Below, in pieces: positions 9,227 to 18,246 of a DNA stretch of 64,000 bases. Position numbers and translations under genes: made by a program. Origin of the DNA: an uncultured Oscillospiraceae bacterium (GTDB lineage: Bacteria > Bacillota > Clostridia > Oscillospirales > Ruminococcaceae); contig CAKQGD010000002.1 of NCBI GenBank assembly GCA_934232845.1, positions 12,079 to 76,078 on the forward strand, given 5' to 3'. The notes beneath the pieces are model-generated. The model was not told where the DNA came from. It did not search any database and saw only the letters and a list, made by a program, of their open reading frames with translations. The first letter of the stretch is position 1. The number at the start of each line of letters is the position of its first letter.

Positions 9227-9277
9227 CCCCCTGAAAAAAACGCGATTTCAATGCGATTTTTTTTCAGGGGATTTTTG
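9227..9277. terminator. Bidirectional terminator between bactofilin and tspO
   Basis: CCCCTGAAAAAAACGC (9228-9243) pairs with GCGATTTTTTTTCAGGGG (9253-9270). A/T tracts on both sides let it serve the converging bactofilin and tspO genes. Confidence 0.85.
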
Positions 9278-9283
9278 ATGAGA

Positions 9284-9757
9284 TCATCCGTTTAGAAACC
9301 ATATGCCGAAATTGAGATATGCCGCGAAGGTCAGCCACAGCAGATACGGCAGCTGCAGCCATGCGGCCGCGCGGCTCAGTTCGGCAAAGCGCCCGATCAT
9401 AACGAGCACGAGAATCCATAAAAGCAGAAGCTCGATCAGCGCGGGCCAAAACAGTCCGAAACGGAAAAACAAAATCGGCCACAGAAAATTGACGGCGAGC
9501 TGAACGGCATAGAGAACGAGAGATCTTGTACGTCGGGCAGAGGCGGGAGTTTTCCAAACAAGAAAACTGCCGATTCCCATCAGAAGAAACAGAATGGACC
9601 AGACTACGGGAAAGAACCATTCCGGCGGCGCCAGAGGCGGCTGCCGCAGTGCGGAATACCGGCTGAATCCGCCGGAGAGCAGGGCGGACAGCCCGCCGGT
9701 CAAAAGCGGCACGGCGGCCGATATGAGAAGGACTTTCCAATTCAGAGATTTTTTCAT
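9284..9757 (-). CDS. tspO: TspO/MBR family tryptophan-rich sensory protein
   Basis: A 157-residue, five-helix membrane protein of the TspO/peripheral benzodiazepine receptor family, which binds porphyrins and other hydrophobic ligands. Family features are PPLAPPEWFFPVVWSILFLLMG, QLAVNFLWPILFF and LNFGIWFLNG at the end. Length is normal. The ATG at 9757 has AAGGAGAG upstream on the minus strand. It converges on the bactofilin gene. The physiological ligand is not evident from the context. Confidence 0.93.
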   Translation of the reverse strand: MKKSLNWKVLLISAAVPLLTGGLSALLSGGFSRYSALRQPPLAPPEWFFPVVWSILFLLMGIGSFLVWKTPASARRTRSLVLYAVQLAVNFLWPILFFRFGLFWPALIELLLLWILVLVMIGRFAELSRAAAWLQLPYLLWLTFAAYLNFGIWFLNG

Positions 9758-9999
9758 AGAACGCTCTCTCCTTTCTTCTGATAGGATATGGAAAAGAGCG
9801 CAAAACTATCCCGATAAATAAGACGAAAGAGGCGGCTGCAAAAGAAAATCGGCGCCGCCGAAGCGCAGAACGGTTGATACAGGGCCGAAAGGATTCTCGA
9901 TGGGGCAAAATCGCCGAGACAGGAACCGAGTTTACACATTCCTCAGGATGGACGGCGGGATGCAGAGGAATGAAAGAGAATTTTTTAAAAGGCGCAAAC
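9758..9999. other. Intergenic stretch upstream of tspO
   Basis: No gene is supported here. Apart from the tspO ribosome site next to 9758 and a GC-rich patch (GGCGCCGCC, about 9862-9870), no structure was recognised. Short reading frames at 9874-10097 run into the tRNA and its terminator. Confidence 0.5.
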
Positions 10000-10030
10000 A
10001 AAAACGCCATCCAAGACGGATGGCGTTTTT
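10000..10030. terminator. Terminator behind tRNA-Val(GAC)
   Basis: AAAAACGCCATCC (10000-10012) and GGATGGCGTTTTT (10018-10030) form a perfect 13-bp stem directly 3' of the minus-strand tRNA. Confidence 0.9.
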
Positions 10031-10032
10031 GT

Positions 10033-10108
10033 TGGTGGACGATAACGGGCTCGAACCGCTGACCCTTCGCACGTCAAGCGAATGCTCTACCAGCTGAGCT
10101 AATCGTCC
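10033..10108 (-). tRNA. tRNA-Val (anticodon GAC)
   Basis: A full cloverleaf can be folded on the minus strand. The acceptor stem is GGACGAT/ATCGTCC with an encoded CCA end. The D arm contains AGCTCAGCTGGTAGAGC, the anticodon stem is TTCGC/GCGAA around loop TTGACGT, and the T arm carries GGTTCGAGCC. Anticodon GAC reads valine codons GUC/GUU. Confidence 0.96.
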
Positions 10109-10128
10109 TTGTCTTGACGACAGCTTGT

Positions 10129-10157
10129 ATTATACAGGAGACAGAAGAAAAAAGCAA
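10129..10157 (-). promoter_or_regulatory. Promoter for tRNA-Val(GAC)
   Basis: On the minus strand TTGCTT (10157-10152), a 17-base spacer and a consensus TATAAT (10134-10129) lie about 20 bases before the tRNA. Confidence 0.65.
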
Positions 10158-10319
10158 GGCTTTTTTCAAAAATAAATAAAAAATATCCTTTCCCCTCAAA
10201 ACACCGCATGCGAGTCTATCTTGCGGCGGATAAAAGCGATGCATGCGGATGAGCTTTTTAAAAATTCGCCGACGGATCTAAAAAATAAAATTCGCTCACA
10301 TTTTCGAAAAGGCTTTGCC

Positions 10320-10348
10320 TTGTTCTGACACGGGGGTTATGCTATAAT
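10320..10348 (+). promoter_or_regulatory. Promoter for ruvCAB
   Basis: TTGTTC (10320-10325), 17 bases, then TATAAT (10343-10348) with TG at 10340-10341 forming an extended -10. No LexA-type GAACN4GTTC operator was seen. Confidence 0.6.
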
Positions 10349-10390
10349 AAACCGCAAAGTGTTTCAATCAAGTATGGGGAGAGGTGCGGC

Positions 10391-10912
10391 ATGGTGATTC
10401 TCGGGGTGGACCCGGGCTATGCGATTGTGGGATGCGGTGTGCTGGAATATCAGGCGGGGCGCTTTCGCACAATCGACTACCGCGCGGTGACTACGCCGCC
10501 TCGTATGCCGTTTGAAAAACGGCTGCTGTCGATCTACCGGGACATGCAGGCGCTGATTCGAGAGTTTCGGCCTGACGCGATGTCGATTGAAGAGCTGTTT
10601 TTTTACCACAACGTGACAACCGCCATCGATGTGGCGCAGGCGCGGGGGGTTATTCTGCTCGCGGCGGCCGAGGCGGGGGTTGAGCCGTTTGAATACACTC
10701 CGATGCAGGTCAAACAGGCCGTCGTCGGCTACGGAAACGCCGAAAAGCGTCAGGTCATGGATATGACGCGGCGCATTCTTAATCTGAAGGAAGTCCCGCG
10801 GCCCGACGATGTGGCGGACGCGCTGGCGCTGGCGATCTGCCACGGGCACAGCGCGGGCTCAAGCGCGCTGCGCAGCGCGGTTCTGCGGGAGAACAGCAGG
10901 AGGAACGGATGA
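10391..10912 (+). CDS. ruvC: Holliday-junction resolvase RuvC
   Basis: A 173-residue endonuclease that cuts Holliday junctions bound by RuvAB. The RNase H-like acidic active site is visible as D7 in LGVDPGY, E67 in SIEELFF, and D140 and D143 in RPDDVADALALA. It is full length with an AGAGGTG-type ribosome site. Its TGA overlaps the ruvA ATG by four bases (ATGA), so translation is coupled. Confidence 0.97.
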   Translation: MVILGVDPGYAIVGCGVLEYQAGRFRTIDYRAVTTPPRMPFEKRLLSIYRDMQALIREFRPDAMSIEELFFYHNVTTAIDVAQARGVILLAAAEAGVEPFEYTPMQVKQAVVGYGNAEKRQVMDMTRRILNLKEVPRPDDVADALALAICHGHSAGSSALRSAVLRENSRRNG

Positions 10913-11514
10913 TTTATTCACTCAAAGGAACTTTGATTTTGGCACAGCCCGGCTGTGCCGTCGTGGAATGCGGCGGCGTGGGCTATCTGTGTAGCGTGTC
11001 GATGACGACGCTTTCCACGCTGCCTTCCGTGGGAAGCGAGGTTCGCCTGTATACATATATGACGGTGCGGGAGGATTCGGTTGACCTCTATGGCTTTTAC
11101 GGCAGAGAAGAACTGGAATGCTTTAAGCTCTGCACCTCCGTCAACGGTGTGGGGGCGCGTCTGGCACTGGCGATTTTGTCGGAATTTACCTGTGACCGGC
11201 TTGCGCTGATGATCGCCTCGGGCGACGCAAAAGGGCTGACCGCTGCGCCCGGTGTGGGCAACAAGCTTGCACAGCGCATCGTATTGGAATTAAAGGACAA
11301 GCTCGGCGGAATCGGCTTGGCACAGGAAACATCCGCCGCCGCACAGACGGCGCCCGGCGCGTCGGGCAATCTCAGCGAGGCCGCCGCGGCGCTCGTTGCG
11401 CTCGGCTACAGTCAGACGGACGCGGCAGTGGCTTTAGGCGGCGCGCCGGAGGAGGCCTCCGTCGAAGAACTGATCAAGCTGGGATTAAAACAGCTTTCCC
11501 GGCGTACCTATTAA
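10909..11514 (+). CDS. ruvA: Holliday-junction branch-migration protein RuvA
   Basis: A 201-residue DNA-binding subunit of the RuvAB motor. The N-terminal OB domain (MIYSLKGTLI) is followed by two helix-hairpin-helix motifs around CTSVNGVGARLALAILSEF and TAAPGVGNKLAQRIVLELKD. A flexible linker leads to the C-terminal RuvB-contacting domain (ALVALGYSQTDAAVAL). It overlaps ruvC by 4 bases and is 12 bases from ruvB. Confidence 0.97.
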   Translation: MIYSLKGTLILAQPGCAVVECGGVGYLCSVSMTTLSTLPSVGSEVRLYTYMTVREDSVDLYGFYGREELECFKLCTSVNGVGARLALAILSEFTCDRLALMIASGDAKGLTAAPGVGNKLAQRIVLELKDKLGGIGLAQETSAAAQTAPGASGNLSEAAAALVALGYSQTDAAVALGGAPEEASVEELIKLGLKQLSRRTY

Positions 11515-11526
11515 GGAGGGCGCAGG

Positions 11527-12570
11527 ATGCTTCGCAGCGACCAGAGCGACTTTGAAAACAGAATCGTCGCCCCCGAATACGGCCGGGAGGACGGCGCGGT
11601 GGAATTCTCCCTGAGACCGAGGCTCCTCGGCGAATACATTGGCCAGACAAAGGCAAAGGAAAACCTGTCTGTCTTTCTCGAGGCGGCAAAACGCCGCGGA
11701 GAACCGCTGGATCATGTGCTGCTTTACGGCCCGCCCGGCCTCGGAAAAACGACGCTGGCGCAGATTATTGCCAATGAGATGGGCGTCAATATCCGTGTGA
11801 CGAGCGGTCCCGCGATCGAAAAGCAGGGAGATCTCGCGGCGCTTTTGACAAATCTGGGGGAAAACGACATTCTCTTTATCGATGAGATTCACCGGCTCAA
11901 CCGTTCGGTCGAAGAGGTGCTGTATCCCGCGATGGAGGATTATGCGCTTGACATCATCATCGGAAAAGGACCGTCCGCAAGATCGATCCGCCTTGACCTG
12001 CCGCACTTTACGCTGATCGGCGCGACGACACGCGCGGGGCAGCTTTCCGCGCCGCTGCGCGACCGCTTCGGGGTTCAGCTTCGTCTGGAACTGTACTCGC
12101 CCGAGCAGCTTTCCGAGATCATCGTCCGTTCGGCGGGGATTTTGTCGATTGGCTGCGAAGAAGCGGGTGCGCTTGCGCTTGCGCGCCGCGCACGCGGTAC
12201 CCCCCGCATTGCAAACCGCCTTTTGAAGCGGGTGCGCGACTTTGCCGAAGTGATGAGCGACGGCGTAATTACGGACGATATCGTCAATGTTGCTTTGACG
12301 AGGCTTGAGATCGACGCGCTGGGACTTGACGCGCTCGACCGAAAAATGCTGACGACCATCGCAAGGATCTATAACGGGGGTCCTGTCGGGCTCGACACGC
12401 TGGCGGCTGCCGTCGGCGAGGAGGCCGTCACGATCGAGGACGTTTACGAGCCGTATCTGATGCAGCTCGGCTTTCTGCAGCGCACACTGCGGGGACGGTG
12501 CATCACCGCAGCGGGACTTCGCTATCTGGGAATGGCGCCGCTGGAGGACGACGGACAGATCTCGCTGTAA
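11527..12570 (+). CDS. ruvB: Holliday-junction branch-migration ATPase RuvB
   Basis: A 347-residue AAA+ helicase motor. Walker A is GPPGLGKT (68-75) and Walker B is ILFIDE (115-120); GATTRAGQLSAPLRDRFG is the sensor-1/arginine-finger region. The C-terminal winged helix holds AVGEEAVTIEDVYEPYLMQL and the GFLQRTLRGR segment. AAGGAGGG precedes the ATG. It is the third gene of the ruvCAB operon. Confidence 0.98.
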   Translation: MLRSDQSDFENRIVAPEYGREDGAVEFSLRPRLLGEYIGQTKAKENLSVFLEAAKRRGEPLDHVLLYGPPGLGKTTLAQIIANEMGVNIRVTSGPAIEKQGDLAALLTNLGENDILFIDEIHRLNRSVEEVLYPAMEDYALDIIIGKGPSARSIRLDLPHFTLIGATTRAGQLSAPLRDRFGVQLRLELYSPEQLSEIIVRSAGILSIGCEEAGALALARRARGTPRIANRLLKRVRDFAEVMSDGVITDDIVNVALTRLEIDALGLDALDRKMLTTIARIYNGGPVGLDTLAAAVGEEAVTIEDVYEPYLMQLGFLQRTLRGRCITAAGLRYLGMAPLEDDGQISL

Positions 12571-12637
12571 AGGGATCTAAAAAGAAAGGACCGGATGAAA
12601 CGTTCTTTTTTGAAGAGTGATTGTGAGGGGAGAAACC

Positions 12638-13969
12638 ATGGGCAGACTGTTTGGAACAGACGGCGTTCGCGGCGTCGCGGGCGTTGATCTGACGGAAGAA
12701 CTTGCGGCGGCGCTTGGATGTGCCGCGGCGCAGGTGCTTGCCGCCGAAAACGGAAAAAAGCCTCTTGTTCTGATCGGACGCGATACGCGCGAATCGGGCT
12801 GTGTGCTGGAGGCGGCTGCCGCGCGCGGCCTGACACAGGCGGGTGCGGATGTGCTGCTTACCGGTGTTGTGCCTACGCCCGCAATCGCGTATCTGGTGAC
12901 AAAGCGGGGAGCGGACGCAGGTGTGATGATCTCCGCGAGCCATAATCCTTACGAATATAACGGCATTAAACTTTTCGGCCCCGACGGCTGCAAGCTGACC
13001 GATGAGGAGGAAGACCGGATCGAAGCGGTGGTGCGCAGCGGTGAGTTTTCGCCTGCGGCACAGGCGGGATCTGTGAATGAGGATAAAAATGCCGTATCCG
13101 ATTATATCGAACATCTTGCTGCGTCCTATCGGGGCGGATTTTCGGGAAGGATTCTGGCGGACTGCGCCAACGGCAGTGCGGCGGCCACGGCCAAACGTCT
13201 GTTTGAGCGCATCGGTGTTTCGGCGGATGTGATCTGCTGTGAACCGGACGGAAAAAACATCAACGAAAACTGCGGCTCCACCCATGCGGGGGCGCTCTGT
13301 GCGCGTGTGGCGGCAGGCGGCTATGATGCCGGCTTTTCCTTTGACGGGGATGCCGACCGTCTGATTGCCGTGGATGAAAAGGGCAATCTTCTCGACGGGG
13401 ATTTTCTGCTGGCGGTTTTCGCGGAATATCTGAAAAAGCAAGGACGTCTCGCAGCGGATACCGTCGTGGTGACCAATATGTCGAATATGGGATTTTTTAA
13501 GAGGATGGAGCAGCTCGGCCTGCACACGGCCGTGACAAAGGTCGGCGACCGCTATGTTCTGGAGGAGATGCGCCGCGGCGGCTATGTGCTGGGCGGAGAG
13601 CAGTCCGGACATATAATTCTGCTCGACCGGGCTTCCACAGGAGACGGACAGCTGTCGGCGGTTACGCTGCTCGACGCAATGGCCGTTTCGAAGAAATCCC
13701 TTTCCGAGCTGGCGGGCGCAATGCGGCGCTATCCTCAGGTGATGCACAATCTGTCCGCGACGCCGCAGATGAAGGAAAAGCTGGAGACGCCCGGCGCGAA
13801 GCAGGCGGTTGCCGAGAGTGAAGAACGCATGGGCGGGCGCGGGCGCGTTGTGGTGCGCGCTTCCGGTACGGAGCCGCTGATTCGTGTGATGATAGAAGGC
13901 GAAGACGCCGGCATGATCGCGCGCGAAGCCGAAACACTGTCTGCCGCCCTGTTGGCGGCGCTCGGCTGA
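12638..13969 (+). CDS. glmM: Phosphoglucosamine mutase
   Basis: A 443-residue enzyme that interconverts glucosamine-6-phosphate and glucosamine-1-phosphate on the path to UDP-GlcNAc. The phosphoserine loop is ISASHNP (S101), the Mg2+ loop is DGDADR (236-241), sugar-binding GGEQSGH follows, and the phosphate loop is VRASGTEPLIRVM. The ATG at 12638 follows GAGGGGAGA. It begins 67 bases after ruvB, so it may be transcribed with it or separately. Confidence 0.97.
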   Translation: MGRLFGTDGVRGVAGVDLTEELAAALGCAAAQVLAAENGKKPLVLIGRDTRESGCVLEAAAARGLTQAGADVLLTGVVPTPAIAYLVTKRGADAGVMISASHNPYEYNGIKLFGPDGCKLTDEEEDRIEAVVRSGEFSPAAQAGSVNEDKNAVSDYIEHLAASYRGGFSGRILADCANGSAAATAKRLFERIGVSADVICCEPDGKNINENCGSTHAGALCARVAAGGYDAGFSFDGDADRLIAVDEKGNLLDGDFLLAVFAEYLKKQGRLAADTVVVTNMSNMGFFKRMEQLGLHTAVTKVGDRYVLEEMRRGGYVLGGEQSGHIILLDRASTGDGQLSAVTLLDAMAVSKKSLSELAGAMRRYPQVMHNLSATPQMKEKLETPGAKQAVAESEERMGGRGRVVVRASGTEPLIRVMIEGEDAGMIAREAETLSAALLAALG

Positions 13970-14040
13970 AAGTAACACGAAGCTGTCTGCGCTGTCCGCA
14001 AGGGCGGGCAGAGGACGATAAAATCTTGGAGGAGACAACG

Positions 14041-14910
14041 ATGCGGACTGCATCTGAATGGCAGGATTACGAGCTGCTCGACGCTTCGGGCGGAGAAAAG
14101 CTGGAACGCTGGGGAGACGTGGTGCTGATCCGCCCGGACCCGCAAGTGATCTGGAATACGCCGCGCGGCCTTGAATGGCAGAGGGAAAATGCGCATTACC
14201 GCCGTTCCGCCTCGGGCGGAGGCGCGTGGGAGGTGAGTTCTCTGCCGAAGGCCGAATGGACGATCGGTTATAGGGAGCTTCGCTTTTTGATTCGGCCGAC
14301 GGGCTTCAAGCACACGGGGCTTTTTCCCGAACAGGCGGTCAACTGGGACTATATGCAGGGCAGAATCCGCGAAGCGGGACGGCCGGTGCGCGTGCTGAAT
14401 CTTTTCGCCTATACGGGGGGAGCGACGCTTGCATGCGCCGCCGCAGGCGCGTCGGTGGTACATGTGGACGCCGCAAAGGGCATGGTGCAGTGGGCGCGGG
14501 AAAACGCCCGGCTGTCCGGCCTTTCGGACGCGCCGGTGCGCTGGATCGTCGACGACTGCAAAAAATTTATCGAGCGCGAACTGCGCCGGGGCAGCCGCTA
14601 TGACGGTATTGTGATGGACCCGCCCTCTTACGGGCGCGGACCGGGCGGAGAGGTCTGGAAGCTTGAAGACAGCATCTATGAGCTCTGCGGTCTCGCGGCC
14701 CGGCTCTTAAGCGAGGACGCGCTGTTTTTTCTTCTGAATTCGTACACCACGGGGCTTTCTCCGTCGGTGATGCAGGTGCTTTTGTCCGTGACCGCGGGAG
14801 AACGCGGCGGAAGCGTAACCTCCTCTGAGATCGGCCTGCCGATGGGCAGAAACGGTCTTGTACTCCCGCAGGGCTCCACCGCCATATGGGCGGGGAACAC
14901 CAAATCATAA
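14041..14910 (+). CDS. SAM-dependent RNA methyltransferase, RlmI/RlmK-like
   Basis: A 289-residue class I methyltransferase. The SAM loop is VLNLFAYTGGATLACAAAGA, the ribose-binding aspartate is in VVHVDAAKG, and the catalytic-type motif is GIVMDPPSYGRGPGG. This resembles the catalytic half of RlmI/RlmK (23S rRNA m5C/m7G), without an N-terminal PUA domain. The ATG at 14041 is placed by TTGGAGGAG seven bases upstream. Its end lies 14 bases before ecfA1, so it heads the ECF module operon. The target nucleotide is not known. Confidence 0.88.
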   Translation: MRTASEWQDYELLDASGGEKLERWGDVVLIRPDPQVIWNTPRGLEWQRENAHYRRSASGGGAWEVSSLPKAEWTIGYRELRFLIRPTGFKHTGLFPEQAVNWDYMQGRIREAGRPVRVLNLFAYTGGATLACAAAGASVVHVDAAKGMVQWARENARLSGLSDAPVRWIVDDCKKFIERELRRGSRYDGIVMDPPSYGRGPGGEVWKLEDSIYELCGLAARLLSEDALFFLLNSYTTGLSPSVMQVLLSVTAGERGGSVTSSEIGLPMGRNGLVLPQGSTAIWAGNTKS

Positions 14911-14924
14911 AGGAAGTTCAAACG

Positions 14925-15776
14925 ATGGAAGAAATTATTTCGGCAAGGGAGCTTGTATTTCGCTATCCCGGAAACGAAAAGAACACCCTTGACGGCGTTT
15001 CTCTGACGGTGCGCCCGGGTGAGCTGGTCGCGGTGCTCGGGCACAACGGCAGCGGAAAATCAACCCTCGCCAAGCATTTCAATGCCATTCTGCTCCCGGC
15101 GGGCGGTGTGTGCTATGTCGACGGCATCGACACAGCGGACGAAGAGCGTCTGCTCGACCTGCGCCGCACGGCGGGAATGGTATTTCAAAATCCGGACAAT
15201 CAGATCGTCGCTACCGTGGTGGAGGAGGATGTGGCCTTCGGGCTCGAGAACCTCGGTGTGCCGCCCGCAGAAATCCGCAAGCGTGTGGATGCGGCGCTCA
15301 AAGACGTCGGAATGTACGAATTCAGAAAACACGCGCCGCATCAGCTCTCCGGCGGGCAGAAACAGCGTATCGCGATCGCGGGCATCATTGCCATGCGGCC
15401 CAAACTCATCATTCTCGACGAGCCGACGGCGATGCTGGATCCCCGCGGAAGGCACGAGGTACTCTCCACCGTAAAAAAGCTCAACCGCGAAGACGGTGTG
15501 ACCGTACTGCTGATTACGCATTATATGGAGGAGGCTGCCGAATGCGGCCGCGTTGTCATTGTGGACAAGGGGCACATTCTGCTCGACTCCACCCCGAAGG
15601 ACGTATTCTCTCATGTCGCTCTGCTGCGGGAAATCGGCCTTGACGTGCCGCAGTCCACTCAGCTGGTGCATGAGCTGCGCCGCTGCGGCATCGATCTGCC
15701 TGAGGATATCATTACCGCGGAGGAATGCGCCGACGCGCTTGCCGCGCTGCTTTCTCAGAAGGGGGTGGGCGCGTGA
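14925..15776 (+). CDS. ecfA1: Energy-coupling factor transporter ATPase EcfA1
   Basis: A 283-residue ABC ATPase of the shared ECF energising module that powers vitamin and metal importers. Walker A is GHNGSGKST, the Q loop VFQNPDNQI is typical of EcfA1, the signature is LSGGQKQR, and Walker B is LIILDEPT followed by the D loop MLDPRGR. The ATG at 14925 follows AAAGGAAG; an in-frame ATG at 14886 lies inside the upstream gene. It overlaps ecfA2 by four bases (GTGA). No substrate-binding S component is encoded nearby. Confidence 0.95.
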   Translation: MEEIISARELVFRYPGNEKNTLDGVSLTVRPGELVAVLGHNGSGKSTLAKHFNAILLPAGGVCYVDGIDTADEERLLDLRRTAGMVFQNPDNQIVATVVEEDVAFGLENLGVPPAEIRKRVDAALKDVGMYEFRKHAPHQLSGGQKQRIAIAGIIAMRPKLIILDEPTAMLDPRGRHEVLSTVKKLNREDGVTVLLITHYMEEAAECGRVVIVDKGHILLDSTPKDVFSHVALLREIGLDVPQSTQLVHELRRCGIDLPEDIITAEECADALAALLSQKGVGA

Positions 15777-16642
15777 ACGCGATTGAAATCGAACACCTGA
15801 ATTACGTTTATTCGGCCGGAACGCCGTTTGAAAAGCGTGCGGTGGATGATATCAGCCTCTGTGTCGAGCAAGGCGCCATGGTCGGTGTGATCGGTCACAC
15901 CGGCAGCGGAAAATCGACGCTGATCCAGCATTTGAACGGACTGCTGAAGCCTACTTCCGGTACGATCCGCATCGGCGGAGAGGATATCTGGGCCGACCCG
16001 CAGAAGATCCGGGAGTTTCGCTTCCGGGTGGGACTGGTGTTTCAGTACCCGGAGTATCAGCTTTTTGAAGAAACGGTAGAAAAGGACATTGCGTTCGGCC
16101 CGACAAACATGGGCCTCGGCGAAAGCGAGGTCGCCGAGCGTGTACGCGAGGCGGCGCAGGCCGTAGGCCTGTCGGCGGAGGAGATGTCGCGCTCGCCGTT
16201 TGAGCTTTCCGGCGGACAGAAACGCCGCGCTGCGATTGCGGGCGTGCTGGCCATGCGGCCAAAGGTGCTTGTGCTCGACGAGCCGACGGCGGGACTGGAT
16301 CCCGGCGGAAGAGAAGTCGTGCTCTCTTTGATTACGGATTACCACAGGCGCAGCGGCAATACGACGCTGCTGGTTTCCCACAGCATGGATGATGTCGCCC
16401 GCTTCGCACAGTATGTGGCGGTTGTCAACGACGGAAAGCTCTTTGACTACGGAACGGTCGGCGACGTCTATGCCCGGGCGGACGAGCTCGTGGCGATGGG
16501 ACTTGCCGTGCCGCAGGTTTCGCGCATCTTTGCGGAGCTTGCGCGCCGCGGCTTTGGAGCGGACCCGCATGTCTATACCGTCGAGGCGGCCCGCGACGAG
16601 GTGCTTCGGCTGCTGTCGAAAGGGGGTGCGCCCCGATGCTGA
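15773..16642 (+). CDS. ecfA2: Energy-coupling factor transporter ATPase EcfA2
   Basis: A 289-residue ABC ATPase pairing with EcfA1. The extended N-terminal strand (NYVYSAGTPFEKRAVDDI) and the Q loop VFQYPEYQLFEETV are characteristic of EcfA2. Walker A is GHTGSGKST, the signature LSGGQKRR, and Walker B VLVLDEPT. The GTG at 15773 overlaps the EcfA1 stop, and its own end overlaps ecfT by seven bases. Confidence 0.95.
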   Translation: MNAIEIEHLNYVYSAGTPFEKRAVDDISLCVEQGAMVGVIGHTGSGKSTLIQHLNGLLKPTSGTIRIGGEDIWADPQKIREFRFRVGLVFQYPEYQLFEETVEKDIAFGPTNMGLGESEVAERVREAAQAVGLSAEEMSRSPFELSGGQKRRAAIAGVLAMRPKVLVLDEPTAGLDPGGREVVLSLITDYHRRSGNTTLLVSHSMDDVARFAQYVAVVNDGKLFDYGTVGDVYARADELVAMGLAVPQVSRIFAELARRGFGADPHVYTVEAARDEVLRLLSKGGAPRC

Positions 16643-17448
16643 GAGATATTACGATCGGCCAGTATTTTCCGGGGGAATCCCGCATTCACCGGCTGGACCC
16701 GCGCACAAAGATTTTGATGACGGTGCTGTTTATCGTAGCGCTGTTTTTGCCGAAAAACCCGGCGGGTCTTGCGGCGGGACTATTGTTTGCGCTGGCGGGT
16801 TATCTATTGTCCGGCGTGCCGGTTAGGTTCGCGATCAAAAGTCTGAAGCCCGTGGTGCCCATCATCATCTTTACCGCTGTGCTGAATGTTCTCTTTACCT
16901 CGGGAGATCCTATCTTGGAATGGGGCTTTCTGACCGTAACGCGGCAGGGCCTCGTGATGGCGGGCATGATGATTGTACGCATTTTGTGCCTGATCGCAGG
17001 CTCGTCGCTTTTGACTTATACGACGTCGCCCATTGCCCTGACGGATGCGATCGAGAATCTGCTTGGGCCGCTCAAAGTGCTGCGTTTTCCGGTGCATGAG
17101 CTGGCGATGATGATGACGATCGCCCTGCGGTTTATTCCGACGCTGATCGAAGAGACCGACAAGATTATGTCCGCGCAGAAGGCGCGCGGCGCAGACCTCG
17201 ACACGGGCAGTCTGATCCAGCGGGCGAAGGCGCTGATCCCGGTGCTGGTGCCTCTGTTCGTATCGTCCTTCCGAAGGGCGGACGAGCTGGCGCTTGCAAT
17301 GGAGTGCCGCTGCTACCACGGCGGCGAGGGACGCACCCGCATGAAACAGCTTCACTATGCTGCGCGCGACGGCGCGGCGTTTGCGGCCGCGGGGGCGCTG
17401 ATTTTGCTGGTTGTGTGCTTCAACCGCATTTTTCCGGCGCTTTATTGA
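16636..17448 (+). CDS. ecfT: Energy-coupling factor transporter membrane protein EcfT
   Basis: A 270-residue membrane protein linking the EcfA dimer to S components. Hydrophobic segments alternate with the two coupling-helix motifs ending in Ala-Arg-Gly-type triplets: AQKARGADLD and the DELALAMECRCYHGG region. The N-terminus (GQYFPGESRIHRLDPRTKIL) is typical. Translation is coupled to ecfA2 by overlap. Confidence 0.95.
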   Translation: MLRDITIGQYFPGESRIHRLDPRTKILMTVLFIVALFLPKNPAGLAAGLLFALAGYLLSGVPVRFAIKSLKPVVPIIIFTAVLNVLFTSGDPILEWGFLTVTRQGLVMAGMMIVRILCLIAGSSLLTYTTSPIALTDAIENLLGPLKVLRFPVHELAMMMTIALRFIPTLIEETDKIMSAQKARGADLDTGSLIQRAKALIPVLVPLFVSSFRRADELALAMECRCYHGGEGRTRMKQLHYAARDGAAFAAAGALILLVVCFNRIFPALY

Positions 17449-17475
17449 CACTGTAAAGGAAAGGAGGCGCGGCCG

Positions 17476-18246
17476 ATGCGCAATCTGCTTGTGATTCTGC
17501 GGTATGACGGCCGTGCATTCCACGGCTGGCAGGTGCAGAAAAACGCCGTCACGGTGATGGAAACTTTTCAAAACGCGCTTGAGTCCGTTTTGGGAGAGCG
17601 TCCCGACGTCAAAGGGTGTTCGCGTACGGACGCGGGTGTGCATGCGGCCATGTACGGGGTCTCCTTTCATACGCAAAGCGGTATCCCCTGCAAGGGGTTG
17701 GTGCGCGCTCTGAATGCCGCCCTGCCGCCTGCCGCGGCCGCGATGGACTGCCGAGAGGTGGAGGAAGATTTTCACGCCCGTTACTGCGCGCGGGGGAAAA
17801 GATATGTGTACCGCATCCGCAACAGCGAGCTGCGCGACCCGTTTTGGGAAGGGCTGTCGTACCGCTTTTTGCCGCCGATTGATGAACGAATGCTCAACGC
17901 CGAGGCCAAGGCCTTTATCGGGACGCATGACTTCGCTTCGTTTCAGAATGCAGGGACAAATGTGACGGATACCGTGCGCACGATTTTTGACTGCGCGGTG
18001 ACGCGGCGCGGCGAGCTGGTGGAATTTACAGTCTCCGGAGACGGATTCCTTTATAATATGGTGCGCGTCATGGCGGGAACGCTGCTTGACATTTCGCGCG
18101 GTGTTCTGCGGCCGGGATGCGTTCCCTCCGTTCTCGCTGCGAAGAACCGTTCGGCGGCAGGCTTTACCGCACCGGCCTGCGGGCTGATGCTCGACGAGGT
18201 GTTTTACGATTTTGAAACTCTTTTTGAGAAGGAGAAAACGCCATGA
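17476..18246 (+). CDS. truA: tRNA pseudouridine(38-40) synthase TruA
   Basis: A 256-residue enzyme that isomerises uridines 38-40 of tRNA. The catalytic aspartate is D52 in CSRTDAGVHA. The YDGRAFHGWQ start, KRYVYRI and DGFLYNMVRVMAGTLLDI motifs are all present. GAAAGGAGG precedes the ATG. It lies behind the ECF module as in many Firmicutes and overlaps the next gene by four bases. Confidence 0.96.
   Translation: MRNLLVILRYDGRAFHGWQVQKNAVTVMETFQNALESVLGERPDVKGCSRTDAGVHAAMYGVSFHTQSGIPCKGLVRALNAALPPAAAAMDCREVEEDFHARYCARGKRYVYRIRNSELRDPFWEGLSYRFLPPIDERMLNAEAKAFIGTHDFASFQNAGTNVTDTVRTIFDCAVTRRGELVEFTVSGDGFLYNMVRVMAGTLLDISRGVLRPGCVPSVLAAKNRSAAGFTAPACGLMLDEVFYDFETLFEKEKTP

Noticed and set aside
12503..14053. 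516-codon minus-strand open frame
   Set aside because: Antisense to glmM, which has all catalytic motifs.
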